Shown one piece after another: positions 22,701-33,100 of a DNA stretch of 64,000 nucleotides. Origin of the DNA: Drosophila pseudoobscura (Eukaryota; Arthropoda; Insecta; Diptera; Drosophilidae); the NCBI RefSeq assembly GCF_009870125.1, contig NC_046683.1, positions 16,997,001 to 17,061,000 of the forward strand, read 5' to 3'. Position 1 is the first letter of the stretch, and each line of letters begins with the position of its first letter. The notes below the pieces were generated by a model, which saw only the letters and a list, made by a program, of their open reading frames with translations, searched no databases and was not told the DNA's origin. The position numbers and the translations under genes were made by a program.

Positions 22701-25700
22701 ACGTACATTTGTTAAAAGCACCAAAAGATGTTTCACCCACGTTAATGAGCTCAATGGAAAGTATCCGATCAGTATCATAAATCAAAGTCGAGATTATAGA
22801 ACAAACCGATGACAGAACCCTCCCGGAGCCGAGAGAGGAGGGACCCTAGAGCTGTGCTGATTCTGATGGGTCGAAAGGAAGCAACAACAAACAGCTTGGA
22901 GTCTCATTCTCTTTAAAATCTTCAAGTTTTTGATGTGTTCTAATATCTTTGGGTCACACTTGCGATTATCTATCAAAAACTGTTTGGAAAACATCTCAAA
23001 ACTAATTCACTGCTATTCACATCAGCCACCTCTTATACATAACTTTTCGGCTTCATTTGCTTGATTTACCCACCAATCATTATGTATTTATTTTGCTAAG
23101 AAACCCAAGGCTAAGGCCCCTCCAAGTACAGATCATACGAGTTTTCTGCATCATCATGAGAACTGGAAAGGACATACGGAAGTGATATGAAAAAGAAAAC
23201 TATATACTTTTGAGACAGGTTTTAAATGGGGGAAAACCCCTTTTAGTGATTTGCTTATGATTTCCTTATTTATAGGCTTATAGGTTTTAGGTTTTAGTTT
23301 GATAGATTCTAGATTTGTCTAGTTTTAGTTCTAGTTTTAGTTGTGAAGAATAAGGAACTCTGTACTGTGTTTTTTGATTGTATGTAAAATTATAATTTGT
23401 TGCTTGTTTCTTTTTTCTCTTTGCATTTGCAGTTTGGCGCTTTAACTCCCTTAGAACCCCGGCTAGGAAAGAAATTAATAGAACCACTCACAAATCTAAT
23501 TCATAGGCAAGTCTCTTAATTCATTCCAAAACAAAAAACAAAAAACCAAAAATTAAAAATAAAAAACTAAAAATATATATATGGAAAGGCGAATGCAAAC
23601 CAAAAAAAAAAGAAAAATAAAAGAAGAAAGAAAGATGAACGAACGCTGCTCTGTCACTCTCTCCTTCTCTCGATGATTGATTGAATGATTATTTGATTCT
23701 GGCTTCTTATGTCCGTCGTTCCTCTACTTAAATGCATATGTGTACATATAACTCGTATCTTTAGCAAATATCCCCCAACTACAACTACATCCTGGTCTAT
23801 TTTGTGTTTTGATTTTGTTTGCTTGCCTCCGAGCACTTTTCCATTTGAGAGAACCCGAACCCAAGAAAGAAAACAAAACAGATGTCTGTGTGTGTGTGTG
23901 TTAAAGCAGAAGCAAAACAAAAAAAAAAACAAATAAAAAATAAAAAAAATAAAGATTGCTGCTTCTATTGCTTATGCTGCTCTATGCTCTGTTTCTTCTA
24001 TGTTTTTTTTTTTAATGTGTTTTGCCTTTGCTGCTGGCTTAAAATGTTATATGTACCACATATATTTTGTCTGTAGATTGATTGTCGTTGATTTGCTGTC
24101 GCTATTGCCATATTGCAATTTTTGCTGCTACTGTTGTCGTTGTAGAAGTGCAATTTTGATACGCTTTAAACGCTGCTTACTCTTTAATACAAAATTCTTC
24201 TTTTCACCAAAAACCAACCAAAAACAAACCGAAAAACCAATCAAACCCAAACGAAATGAAACCACAAAAACAAACAAAAAACAAAAACAAACCCCAACCA
24301 CAACCACAACCACAAATCGAATCAACAGCACCTCGGCCATGAGTCTTTTGTATGAATGCATCAACACGGTGATAGCAGTCCTCATCAGCATCAGCAGTGG
24401 CATGCCCAACCACAGTGCCTCCATACAGCTCTGTGTCCAGAAGCTGCGCATACTCATCGAGGACTCGGACCAGAATTGTACGTAATTGAGTCGTCGAAAG
24501 TACCCGCCCTAAAATACCTTTCCCCTTTGCTTATAGTAAAATATCTGGGGCTGCTGGCCATGTCCAAGATCCTGAAGACCCATCCGAAGAGCGTGCAGGC
24601 GCACAAGGATCTAATATTGGCCTGCCTGGACGACAAGGATGAGTCAATACGGCTGCGCGCCTTGGATCTGCTCTATGGCATGGTCTCCAAGAAGAACCTC
24701 ATGGAGATCGTCAAACGTCTGCTCGGCCATATGGAGCGGGCCGAAGGCTCTGCCTATCGCGATGAGCTGCTCTACAAGGTGATCGAGATCTGTGGCCAGA
24801 GTTCCTATTTGTATGTGACGAATTTCGAGTGGTATCTCACCGTCCTCGTTGAACTGATCCAACTGGAGGCGGGCTCGCGGCACGGCCGACTGATTGCCGA
24901 GCAGCTGCTGGATGTGGCCATACGTGTGCCGGTTGTCCGTCAGTTTGCTGTGAACGAGATGACCAATCTGCTGGACACCTTCACTGTGTCGGCACAGAGC
25001 AATTCCATGTATGAGGTACTCTATGCGGCCGCCTGGATTGTTGGCGAGTTCGCCGGCGAGCTGGAGGATGCCGAGAGGACGCTGAACATACTGCTGCGTC
25101 CGCGACAGCTGCCCGGGCACATACAGGGTGTCTATGTGCAGAATGTGATTAAGTTGTTTGCCCGCCTGGCCACCACATGCCTGGAGCTCCAGGACCTACC
25201 AGGCATTGTTAGAGTGAGTGTCGAAGGCTCTCCTTTGCTCCCTCGATTGGTGGGAACTCACTAACTCACTCGAATCATTTGCAGCTCTGCGACCATGTCT
25301 TGGACAAGCTGCAGCACTTCAATGGCTCCAGCGACATTGAGGTTCAGGAGCGAGCCAGCTCTGCCTGCATGCTCATCGAAATGCTGCGCACCCAGCTGAC
25401 GGCGACAGATGAATCCGCCATGGTCATGGAGACAGCGGAAAGCGGCATACCGCCGCTGGCCATAGAGATAGTTCAGGAGATGACGCTGCTTTTTGCTGGG
25501 GAACTGATACCAGTGGCACCCAAGGCACAGCGAAAGGTGCCGCTGCCAGATGGCCTCGATTTGGATGAATGGATCAATGCCCCGCCACCGGAAGACAATC
25601 CGAGCAGCTCCTCCTCCGAGCATGACAAGGAGGAGCTGTTTGTGAGTGCCTCCCAAGCGGGAGGGGGCACAGCGATGGGCCACGATGGCGGCCACGGTGG

Positions 25701-27020
25701 AGCGGGCAAGCGACGCAAAAGCCTAGAACTGACGCCCGAACAGATGGAGAGACAGCGCCTGGCCCGCCTCATCGAGCAGTCGAATAATCCGCATTACCTA
25801 AAGTCCACGAACGCTTCCGCCTCGGCAGCAGGGGCATCCAATGCGGATCAGTACGACAACATAGATGATATACCCATAACGGAGCTGCCACTGGACATGG
25901 ATGGCGTGGCGGCACTACGTGTGGGCGGTAAGTGGACCGATCCCTGAATCTGAATACCCTTTCTATCTCTTCTCGTTTTGCTCTTAGTGACCAAGCGTTC
26001 GGACAAGTATCTGCAGGATCAGCAGGCAGCGGCGGCCTTGCAAGGCGGCGGCGCCGGCAAAGATGGCAAAAAGAAGCATAAAAAGAGTAAAAAGAGCAAA
26101 AAGGCAAAAAACAAAGTGGCCTACAACAGCAGCTCCGAATCGGAAGGAGGTAAGTGAAGGCTCAACTCCTTGGGGCCGGTCTAATTGAGAATTATTTTTG
26201 GTGCTTTCCCGATAGAACCAAAACCCTTGCACATTGTCAACACCACACTGGACATGCCCGAGGGCGTGTCGCTTTCAGACAGCGAGGATAAAGACGGCAA
26301 ATACGATCCCAATGATCCACATAGAGCTTTAGATATTGAACTGGATATGTGAGTGTTTTGTATTGGAAACCTTAGAGGAGTAAACTTATATCGGTTGTCG
26401 TTTTCAGAGCGGACTTTGAGGCGCCTGCGGCCAGCAGATCAGCGTCCAAAAAGTCCAAGGAGGGCAAAGAGAATCTCAAGGTGCCAGCGGAACCAGCCAC
26501 GAACAGCACCTCCAAGAAGGAAAAGAAAAAGGACAAGGACAAGACGAGGGAGCACAAGCGAGAGCGCAAGGCGCATACTCAGCCAGTGGTCGTCGATCTA
26601 ATCGATGCCGATACACCCACGCCCAGTCCCAGGCATGCTCCTGCCGCCACCGCCACCCCCAACGCCAACGCCAATGCCTCCAACAACAGCCTCAACACTT
26701 CATCAACTGTCCTTCCAGATGCAACAACCGAGGAGCATCACAAACAGCATAAAAAGAAGAGGAACAAGGAGAAAAACAAGGAGGCAGCAGCGTCAGTGGC
26801 GGAAGAGGCAACAGCAGCTAGCGGCAGCATAATCGATGTAGAGGATGATGCCAGCACGCTAGTGGCGTCCAAGACGCACAAGAAAAAACATAAAAAGGAG
26901 AAATCGCGACGAAAGGAAAAGAAGGAAGAATCAGAATCAGCAACCGCGTCCGCGTCCGTTTCGGCAGCCGACTATGAACAGCCACTGGGAATCTCAACGC
27001 CCAGCAAAGAGATTTTTTAA
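16825..27020 (+). CDS. g: garnet, AP-3 adaptor complex subunit delta
   Basis: Exons: 16825-16920, 18717-18812, 19902-20030, 21259-21399, 21471-21600, 21673-21812, then either 22172-22245 or 23434-23507, 24329-24477, 24537-25213, 25285-25927, 25988-26149, 26216-26348 and 26408-27020. All join in frame, giving 1060 codons before the stop. Residues 1 to about 600 are the adaptin HEAT-repeat trunk (MFDKNLTDLVRGIRNNKDNE, YDISWAGFNIIEVMSS, KPYLRMKAVLMMYK, LVELI). Then come the delta hinge with acidic and Lys-rich tracts (KKHKKSKKSKK), the DLDEWINAPPPE and TPEQMERQRLARLIEQSNNPHYLK segments, and a long lysine/serine-rich tail. AP-3 sorts cargo to lysosomes and pigment granules; loss in flies gives the garnet eye colour. 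Start is MALKKVKGNFERMF, as in AP-3 delta of other animals. Confidence 0.95.
16921..18716 (+). other. garnet intron 1
   Basis: Contains several CT/GA-rich tracts and a (GT)14 tract at 18561-18588. A short direct repeat, GGAAACACGAGTACG, occurs twice near 18090-18125. An open frame at 17831-18199 has no recognisable domain, so I do not call it a gene. Confidence 0.6.
18561..18588. repeat. (GT)n microsatellite
   Basis: A pure GT tract of about 14 units in garnet intron 1. Confidence 0.9.
19696..19753. repeat. (GA)n microsatellite with GGGA interruptions
   Basis: A purine-only tract in the second garnet intron, about 150 bp before exon 3. Confidence 0.9.
20220..20740 (+). mobile_element. Degenerate 3' fragment of a non-LTR retrotransposon
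   Basis: Lies in garnet intron 3 in sense orientation. In two frames it reads like the RNase H-to-C-terminus part of R1/LOA/jockey-type second ORFs: a TRQTWPNI..KRTSELCKLIR segment, then after a frameshift RLGAPYNDFSHSCRDEKEEE and TVENLFCS, the usual Cys/His cluster before the ORF end. In-frame stops and at least one frameshift show it is dead. The 5' part of the element is absent. The exact family needs a repeat-library search. Confidence 0.7.
22172..22245 (+). CDS. g: garnet alternative exon 7a (74 bp)
   Basis: Encodes FASLTTIEPALGRKLTQPLI plus EIIS and two bases of the next codon. It has an acceptor (TTTTAG) and a weak donor (AG/GTTTTT). It is the same length and phase as exon 7b, and 12 of 24 residues are identical. 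No stop is present and changes are mostly conservative, so it appears to be kept under selection. Inclusion of both exons would shift the frame. Confidence 0.75.
23434..23507 (+). CDS. g: garnet canonical exon 7b (74 bp), GC donor
   Basis: Encodes FGALTPLEPRLGKKLIEPLT plus NLIH and two bases, which matches the segment conserved in animal AP-3 delta. The acceptor is TTTGCAG. The donor is AG/GCAAGT, the consensus of GC-AG introns rather than GT-AG. Confidence 0.85.
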
Positions 27021-27857
27021 TTTGTAAGATCTAAGTTCCATTATTATTATTATTATTATTATTATAATTATTATATACATATATGTATCTCCTGTATTCC
27101 ATGATTTTTTTTCTACTTTATTCTCACTTTTTCTTCCCATTTTTTGTTTAAAACTAAACAAGCAAATGCCTCCTAAACAAACAAAAAAAAAAACTGAACA
27201 AATTATCGCTGCGATATAAAAACAAAAACAAAAACCAACATTGAACAAAACATTGGAAAATCTATATAAATACAAAAAACCATATATAAGAAATGAAACC
27301 TTATAAATATATAAAAAAAAACTTGATTATATAGAAATGTAATTTTAAAAACAAAAGAAAGAGCCGCCAGTCTGCCAATTAGCGGCTTAAAAGCAAAACA
27401 AAACAACATGAAACAATTAAAAACAAGAAACTGAAAAACTGAGAGAAAAACGATCAACTATACTACGTGTACTATCTATTTTTGATGAATTTGTAGCCTA
27501 GAGCATGCGATTCCATACCCCAACAAAAAAAAAACAAAATCATACAAATTTATATAGATATAAAAAAGAGACTTTTTTTAACAAAACACAAAAAAACACA
27601 CACACACATATAGAACAAGAACAAAAGAAAACATAACTTGCATGGATTGTATAAACAAAAAGGACATGTAGAAACGTACTATATATAAAGAACGTATGAA
27701 TCAAATTTAAAAGTAACTGCTATTTAAAAACATAACAATTAAATCGGAACAGAAGGAAGCTATGTGAAATTATAAATATATACATGCTACACACACACAC
27801 ACACACACACGTATATACATAAATAAATAATATATATATATAAAAACGTTAAATAAA
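27021..27857 (+). other. garnet 3' UTR
   Basis: AT-rich, with a (TTA)n tract at about 27040-27065, a (CA)n tract near 27790-27810, and AATAAA at 27852-27857. The UTR end is inferred. Confidence 0.6.
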
Positions 27858-28594
27858 TGCAAAGTACAATTCAATTTGATATTCAGACATTGAATATAGC
27901 GCTCATCCGAAATTGCTGATTGGTGCTATGGACACATTGTCATGCGCTCGAATTCCCAGATGATTCCGATGGCATTAATGAAGTGCAACCGGGTCCAACC
28001 ATTGAACGGCTTGCTTATCGGCACGGATCAAGGTTTAAACCTGTTCCTAAAGTCCATTCGATCATTCGATTTATGATTCCAAATGACATCTTTCGGAGCA
28101 ACAGAAATAATTCACAGTATTCCGGCAGTATTGCGGTGTGTGTATACATTTCTATTAGCCAACTTTAAATGCAATTTGTGTACAACTGATCCTAGGATTC
28201 TGTAATTCTAAGGGAACTCGTATCAGAAGACTCTATAGGCATTGGATTATTTAATATCCAGGAGCACTTTGAACTTTAAGCGAAAGGAAAAGAACATTAA
28301 CAGGTAGCTATTTCTAAAGCATATTTATGATATTCGCCAATGCTTTAAATATGTTGGACTAAACTCAAATTGAAATCAACGAATACTTATAGCCAGAACA
28401 TAGAACAGCGCCGATCGATTTTGATTTTTGATGTCAGGACAAGTACATTTTAAGCCTTAGTAATTCCTGGCTTTTACTCAACCAAACAATTCGCCATTAA
28501 ATTGTTGAAATTAATGCTCGCCTCGAAATCAAATGGTAATAATTGTGCATTATTTTCTCATTTGTACCATCCGCTTGTGGCCATTATTTGTCCA

Positions 28595-29060
28595 CTACTT
28601 AGTCCACTGGTCACCCAAGCCCGTGGACTTGGTGGCCCTTTGTTTAAAAAATACGAAGGTCCTGCCAACCGCCAGGCAGCTGGAGAGTCTGGAAAAGGAA
28701 CTTGCGCTTAAACATGAGCAAGGTAGCTTCATGGTAGACATAGTTAAGCGCTTGCTGACTGAAGCAATTCCCGCTCATTTGTCGGGAGCGGATGTGCTGA
28801 ACATAGCCGATGTGCCAGACCATTTCATAGAGTCAATACCCGTCGAGAAGGTATGTAGTGTTCTGCCCTCATCATTAAACAAATTATTCCCAAAATCCAT
28901 GGGGCATTGTACGAGAAGGCGGGCCCCTCAGCGGAGCCACAAGCTGTGGTGGCCGTGGTCCAATTGGGTTACACACTCAACGATCGCGTGGTTCACCCTG
29001 CCTTAGAGGGGGTGTCCAAGAGTGAATTTCATTCCATCCAAATATCCAGTGCTTATAATA
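28595..29060 (+). pseudogene. Decayed coding stretch of unknown origin
   Basis: A frame from about 28600 reads WSPKPVDLVALCL, then an acidic/basic helix (ARQLESLEKELALKHEQG), then DIVKRLLTEAIPAHLSGADV and so on. It looks protein-like in composition, but no start codon sits near it. After about 28900 the protein-like text continues in another frame (LYEKAGPSAEPQAVVAVVQL). It could be a broken retrogene, a diverged fast-evolving gene with a small intron (GTATGT at 28851), or chance. I do not recognise the family. Confidence 0.35.
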
Positions 29061-30119
29061 TGTGATGCATGTGGAAGATACCTGGAGGAGCTCCTTTTAA
29101 GGAGGTTCTTTCACATATGTTTTGAATAAAATTATTAGATACCAAGTTAGGCTTCGGAAATTTGTATACGATGCCAAATCTTATATTGAGAACCATCGCA
29201 TCTTCCTTAACAGGTTGAAATTAAAGGCTACTTTGGAATTTCTTTCTTTGACAGATTTTTCCAGTCTTAAGGGGCTTCTGTCATGCGCCTTTTCGTTGGC
29301 TCACCCGACTACTCTGCATTTCTGCCGTGAGTGTGGAAAAACTGACTATACCTCAAAATCACTGTTGCTTTTCAAGGACATCCCATGATCTCTAAGGGGA
29401 TTCATTCATACTCTTCATTATCGAGGATTTCTTTCCGGCACCGTTTCGTTACGTCTAGTTTTTCCCATTCCACACCATTTGCTCTCTTGCGCAGTCCCTA
29501 GTTCATGTGAGCTCTTTTGATTAAATATCACTATGTTCTTAACCAACAAGAACAACATCTCATCTGCCACAGAGACAAGCCACACTTGGCCTCCCTCCTC
29601 CAGGCTCCTCCATCAAACACAAATGCCAGAAACTGTAGCACTCTGTGGAGCGCAATCCGCATTCATTGAGCTTATAAAATAGGATCTTATAGTATAAAAT
29701 ACATCTAAAAGATAGGTTCGGATTGACGTTCTTCATTGAAAATAGGTCAAATAATAGATAAAAAAAGTAATATATCTAAAAAATTGGTTCGTTTCGACTT
29801 TTTTCTTTGACTATACATCAATTAAAGTGTTTTGTTTTGATTGGTTTAATAATGCTTTTCAAAGTTATAACAAATTTAGAAAAAAAGAAATATTTTGCTG
29901 ACTTCAAGGGTATTTTCCATAGCATTTACATCGTATCAAATCAATTGATTCGTGGCATAAAGCTCCGCTGATTCCGACAGATTTTCCTTTCTTTTAGAAA
30001 CATGAACGAGATATAACAAACGTGATGAAGTAGTGTTTAAATAGATAGAACAATTTGGCAAAAGAATATACTGTAAGCTAAAGAGTACGATACGATCAGT
30101 TCCAGTTTCAGTTCAAAGT
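29061..30119. other. Spacer before the mus101 3' end
   Basis: AT-rich. A frame at 29122-29388 (88 codons, with a CRECGKTDY stretch) has no support from splice signals or a known domain. The mus101 3' UTR must lie in the last part. Confidence 0.5.
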
Positions 30120-33100
30120 CTACTTGACCACATATTTCTCCAGATTGGCTTCCCGACCATGCATCAGATAGTAGTTGATGGCCAATTGGGTGAAGATGCG
30201 CACCCCGCAGTGCTGCAAATGGGCCAAGTCCCTGGGCGCCAGCGGGGCCTTCTTGATGTCCACAAAACAATCGGTGGCTGTGGCGACCAGCGGATCTTGG
30301 GCAAACGGAGAGCGCGGCTCTAAAATGCAGGCCCCGCCAGCACGCAGCACATTCCGTATGGCCGCCCCACTGCGCTCATGAAGGCTGAGTATAACACGAT
30401 GCTCGGAGTAGGCGCCACCGCCAGAGACACTCAGTTCCGTGCGCCAACGGTGTGCGGCCACAGCAATCACATCCTCTTCGGGGGCCAGAGTGGGCAGATT
30501 GAGGGCGCGCGGATTGCCCCACTCGTGCTGGGCCTCGTCCAGAAAGTGGCCCCGGGCATGGCACTGTTCTATATACTGGATATTGAGGACCCACTTCCCA
30601 GCAGCTATGCAGGCCAGCATTTTCTCGCCCCGATTCGGCCGCTCGCAGAGCAAATGCGTGCAGGCGTCGTCGTAGTTGACGAGATTGTCGCACAGCTTGC
30701 CGCCCAACTGCTGTATGCGGTCAATCAGCTCGGCTCGCTTCTCATCGTCGTCGCCGCAGGAGATGCTGAAGCAGGGTGTGCCCGCATGCTGCATTCGTGG
30801 CGAGCCCGAGGAACGCCTCTTGGCCGCATTGAATTCGGCTGGATCGCGCCAGTCCACCATGTCCTCGGTGCCCAAAGCAAAGCCCTCGGACTCGAAGGGC
30901 TGCACAAACTGCACCTCGCTCTCGGCGGACTCCAGGTGACTGTCGTGGTTGCGCTTTAGGCTGTTCCGCCGGCTCTCGCAGTTCTTCAGGTAGTCCGTGA
31001 TCTGCTTGACGTCCGGAGAGTTGTGGCGGTTGAGGGGCTCTATTGCCGTCGCCGCCGCCCCCGCTGTGGTTGTCTCCTCAAAGCTAATTTTGTCAAAATT
31101 AATGGTGCTCTCGGCCGCTCCCACGCCTCCAGGACTCTGAGTGCTTGGCACGAAGGGGGATCCCGATGCGGAGCCACTAAGCAGCGACACAGACACCCGT
31201 GGCGGTGTCTTCTTGGCTGGACTTGGGGGTTTCGGCTTTGTTGTGGCTTTGGGTGTCTTCGGGGACCTCCTATCAAAGTTTAGCTTTTGATTCTTCTGGA
31301 TCGGCGGTGGATGGTCCTCCTCCACGTCGTCGTCGTAGTCAATGCCCAGCGTCTCGCAGGTTATCCGCATCACCCGCTTCCTGATCACCGATATGGGTGT
31401 GTCCGGCTGGATCGCCTGCGTGGGCAGGCGCCAGCGTCGCTCAAAATCATCGGCCATCCGCTGCTTAAACTCTGGCGTCAAGCAGAACTCGGGTATGCCC
31501 GGGGCCGGTCGTCGATTTTGGTGGCTCACCGGCGTACAGGCCTGCCTGCGAATGCGCTCCAGTTCGGGCGTTTGGTTCTCCCGCATCTCGCGTATGATCT
31601 GGCGCACACACTCCTTGCCTTCGTCCGTGTCCAGGCGTTCGACAAACTCCTCCAAAAAGTCGAAATTGTACCCCTGGCTGTACACCTGGTTGATGGGGGT
31701 GCGTGGCGAGTCGGGAGGGGATGGGGAACCGCTGCTGCTGCCGCGCCGAACACCCGCCAGCTCCGAGACGCGACGATTGCGCAGCGGCGTTAGCTCTGGA
31801 GCAGGACCTACTGGTACGACTGGAGGGGGAGCGGTAACGGGAACGGGGATAGCTTCTGGCTGATTTTCAGCCTCTTCCCGAGCCACACTGGACATGGCTG
31901 ACTGCTGTTGCTGATCCGTTTCCGACCCTTGGCGACGTGGTGTACGCAAATTGCTTTCTTTCAATCGCGGGGAAATCAAGGGAAAATCGGCTTGACTCTT
32001 GCCCACCAAATGATCGACATATGGGAGCTTCTCACCCGCCTGGGCGCACTGCACCAGCCAGGCGGACGTGACCACCGGATAGTGCCACTTGATGGCCCCC
32101 TCATACTTGGAGCCCTCGGCTGTGGGACACACCAGTAGGGGTTTCTCCTTCTTGATGAACGTCTTGTTGACCGAAGCGCCCAGTAGTGTGGCCACCGAAT
32201 TGATAAAGTCCCGCTCCAGACCCGCATAGATGGACACCACAATGGTCATGCCCGTGAGCGGCTCTCGGCTGGCTGCGGACGGCACTGGCAGGTGATAGTA
32301 TTCGGCGGGCAGGAGCTTGTTCTGTTTCATGCAGCTCTCGAGGAACAGTTCGGTGACCACGTGACGCGCTCGTATGGGCAGACTGTCCGGCTCGAAGGTC
32401 ACCTCAAAGCTAACAATGGCATAGTCCACCTCATCGGAGAAGCTGGCAGGGACCAGGAGACCCTGGGCAGCCTCGCATTCGCTCAGCATTTGGGTGTAGA
32501 ACTCCGTGTTGAAGGAGTCCTTGTGCACGTAGACAGAGACGCCAGTGAAGTAGTCCAGTTTATCAAAGTCTATGGACAAAGTGCTGGCACTGAGATCTGG
32601 CAGGGGCAGGGCTCCAGCCACCGCTGATAGGCGTCTGCTGAGAGGAGCAGCGAGGGCCGGACGAACCTCCATTTGAGTGGAACTTGCTGCCGGATTGAGG
32701 AGCATGCTCACTTCTGGATTGGCCGCAGCTGTGGGCGGCAGCTGTGCCACTGGCTCTTGGTCCTGCGAATACTGATTAAGCAGCTCCACGTCCATATCCT
32801 GGGGCTTCTCCTCCTCTGGTTCCGGTTCCCCTTCGAATAGCTTCTTCTTGATGGGCAGCTGCGGCTGCTTGAAGCTGTGGTTCATCGATCGCAGTGTACG
32901 TTTGCTGGCGGGTGAGGCCACATCTGGCTCTCGGGTCTGCGGCAAGGAGACCCGATGCACCACTTCGTTGACCAGACGACCAAAGCGTATGCTCTCCAGC
33001 AGCCAGTCCAGGCGCACTACATGAACGGTGCCCATGAGGCCATCTCGCTCCCATTGCCGGTACTCGGTGTCGTCCAGTTGGCCGACAATAATGTGGGATA

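Larger units (their letters stand above)
21813..24328 (+). other. garnet introns around the alternative exons
   Basis: The gap between exons 6 and 8 is 2.5 kb and holds the two 74-bp exons, separated by 1188 bp. The rest is CAAA-rich and AT-rich, with an (AT)n/TATG tract near 22107-22130. I see no other coding segment. Confidence 0.7.
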
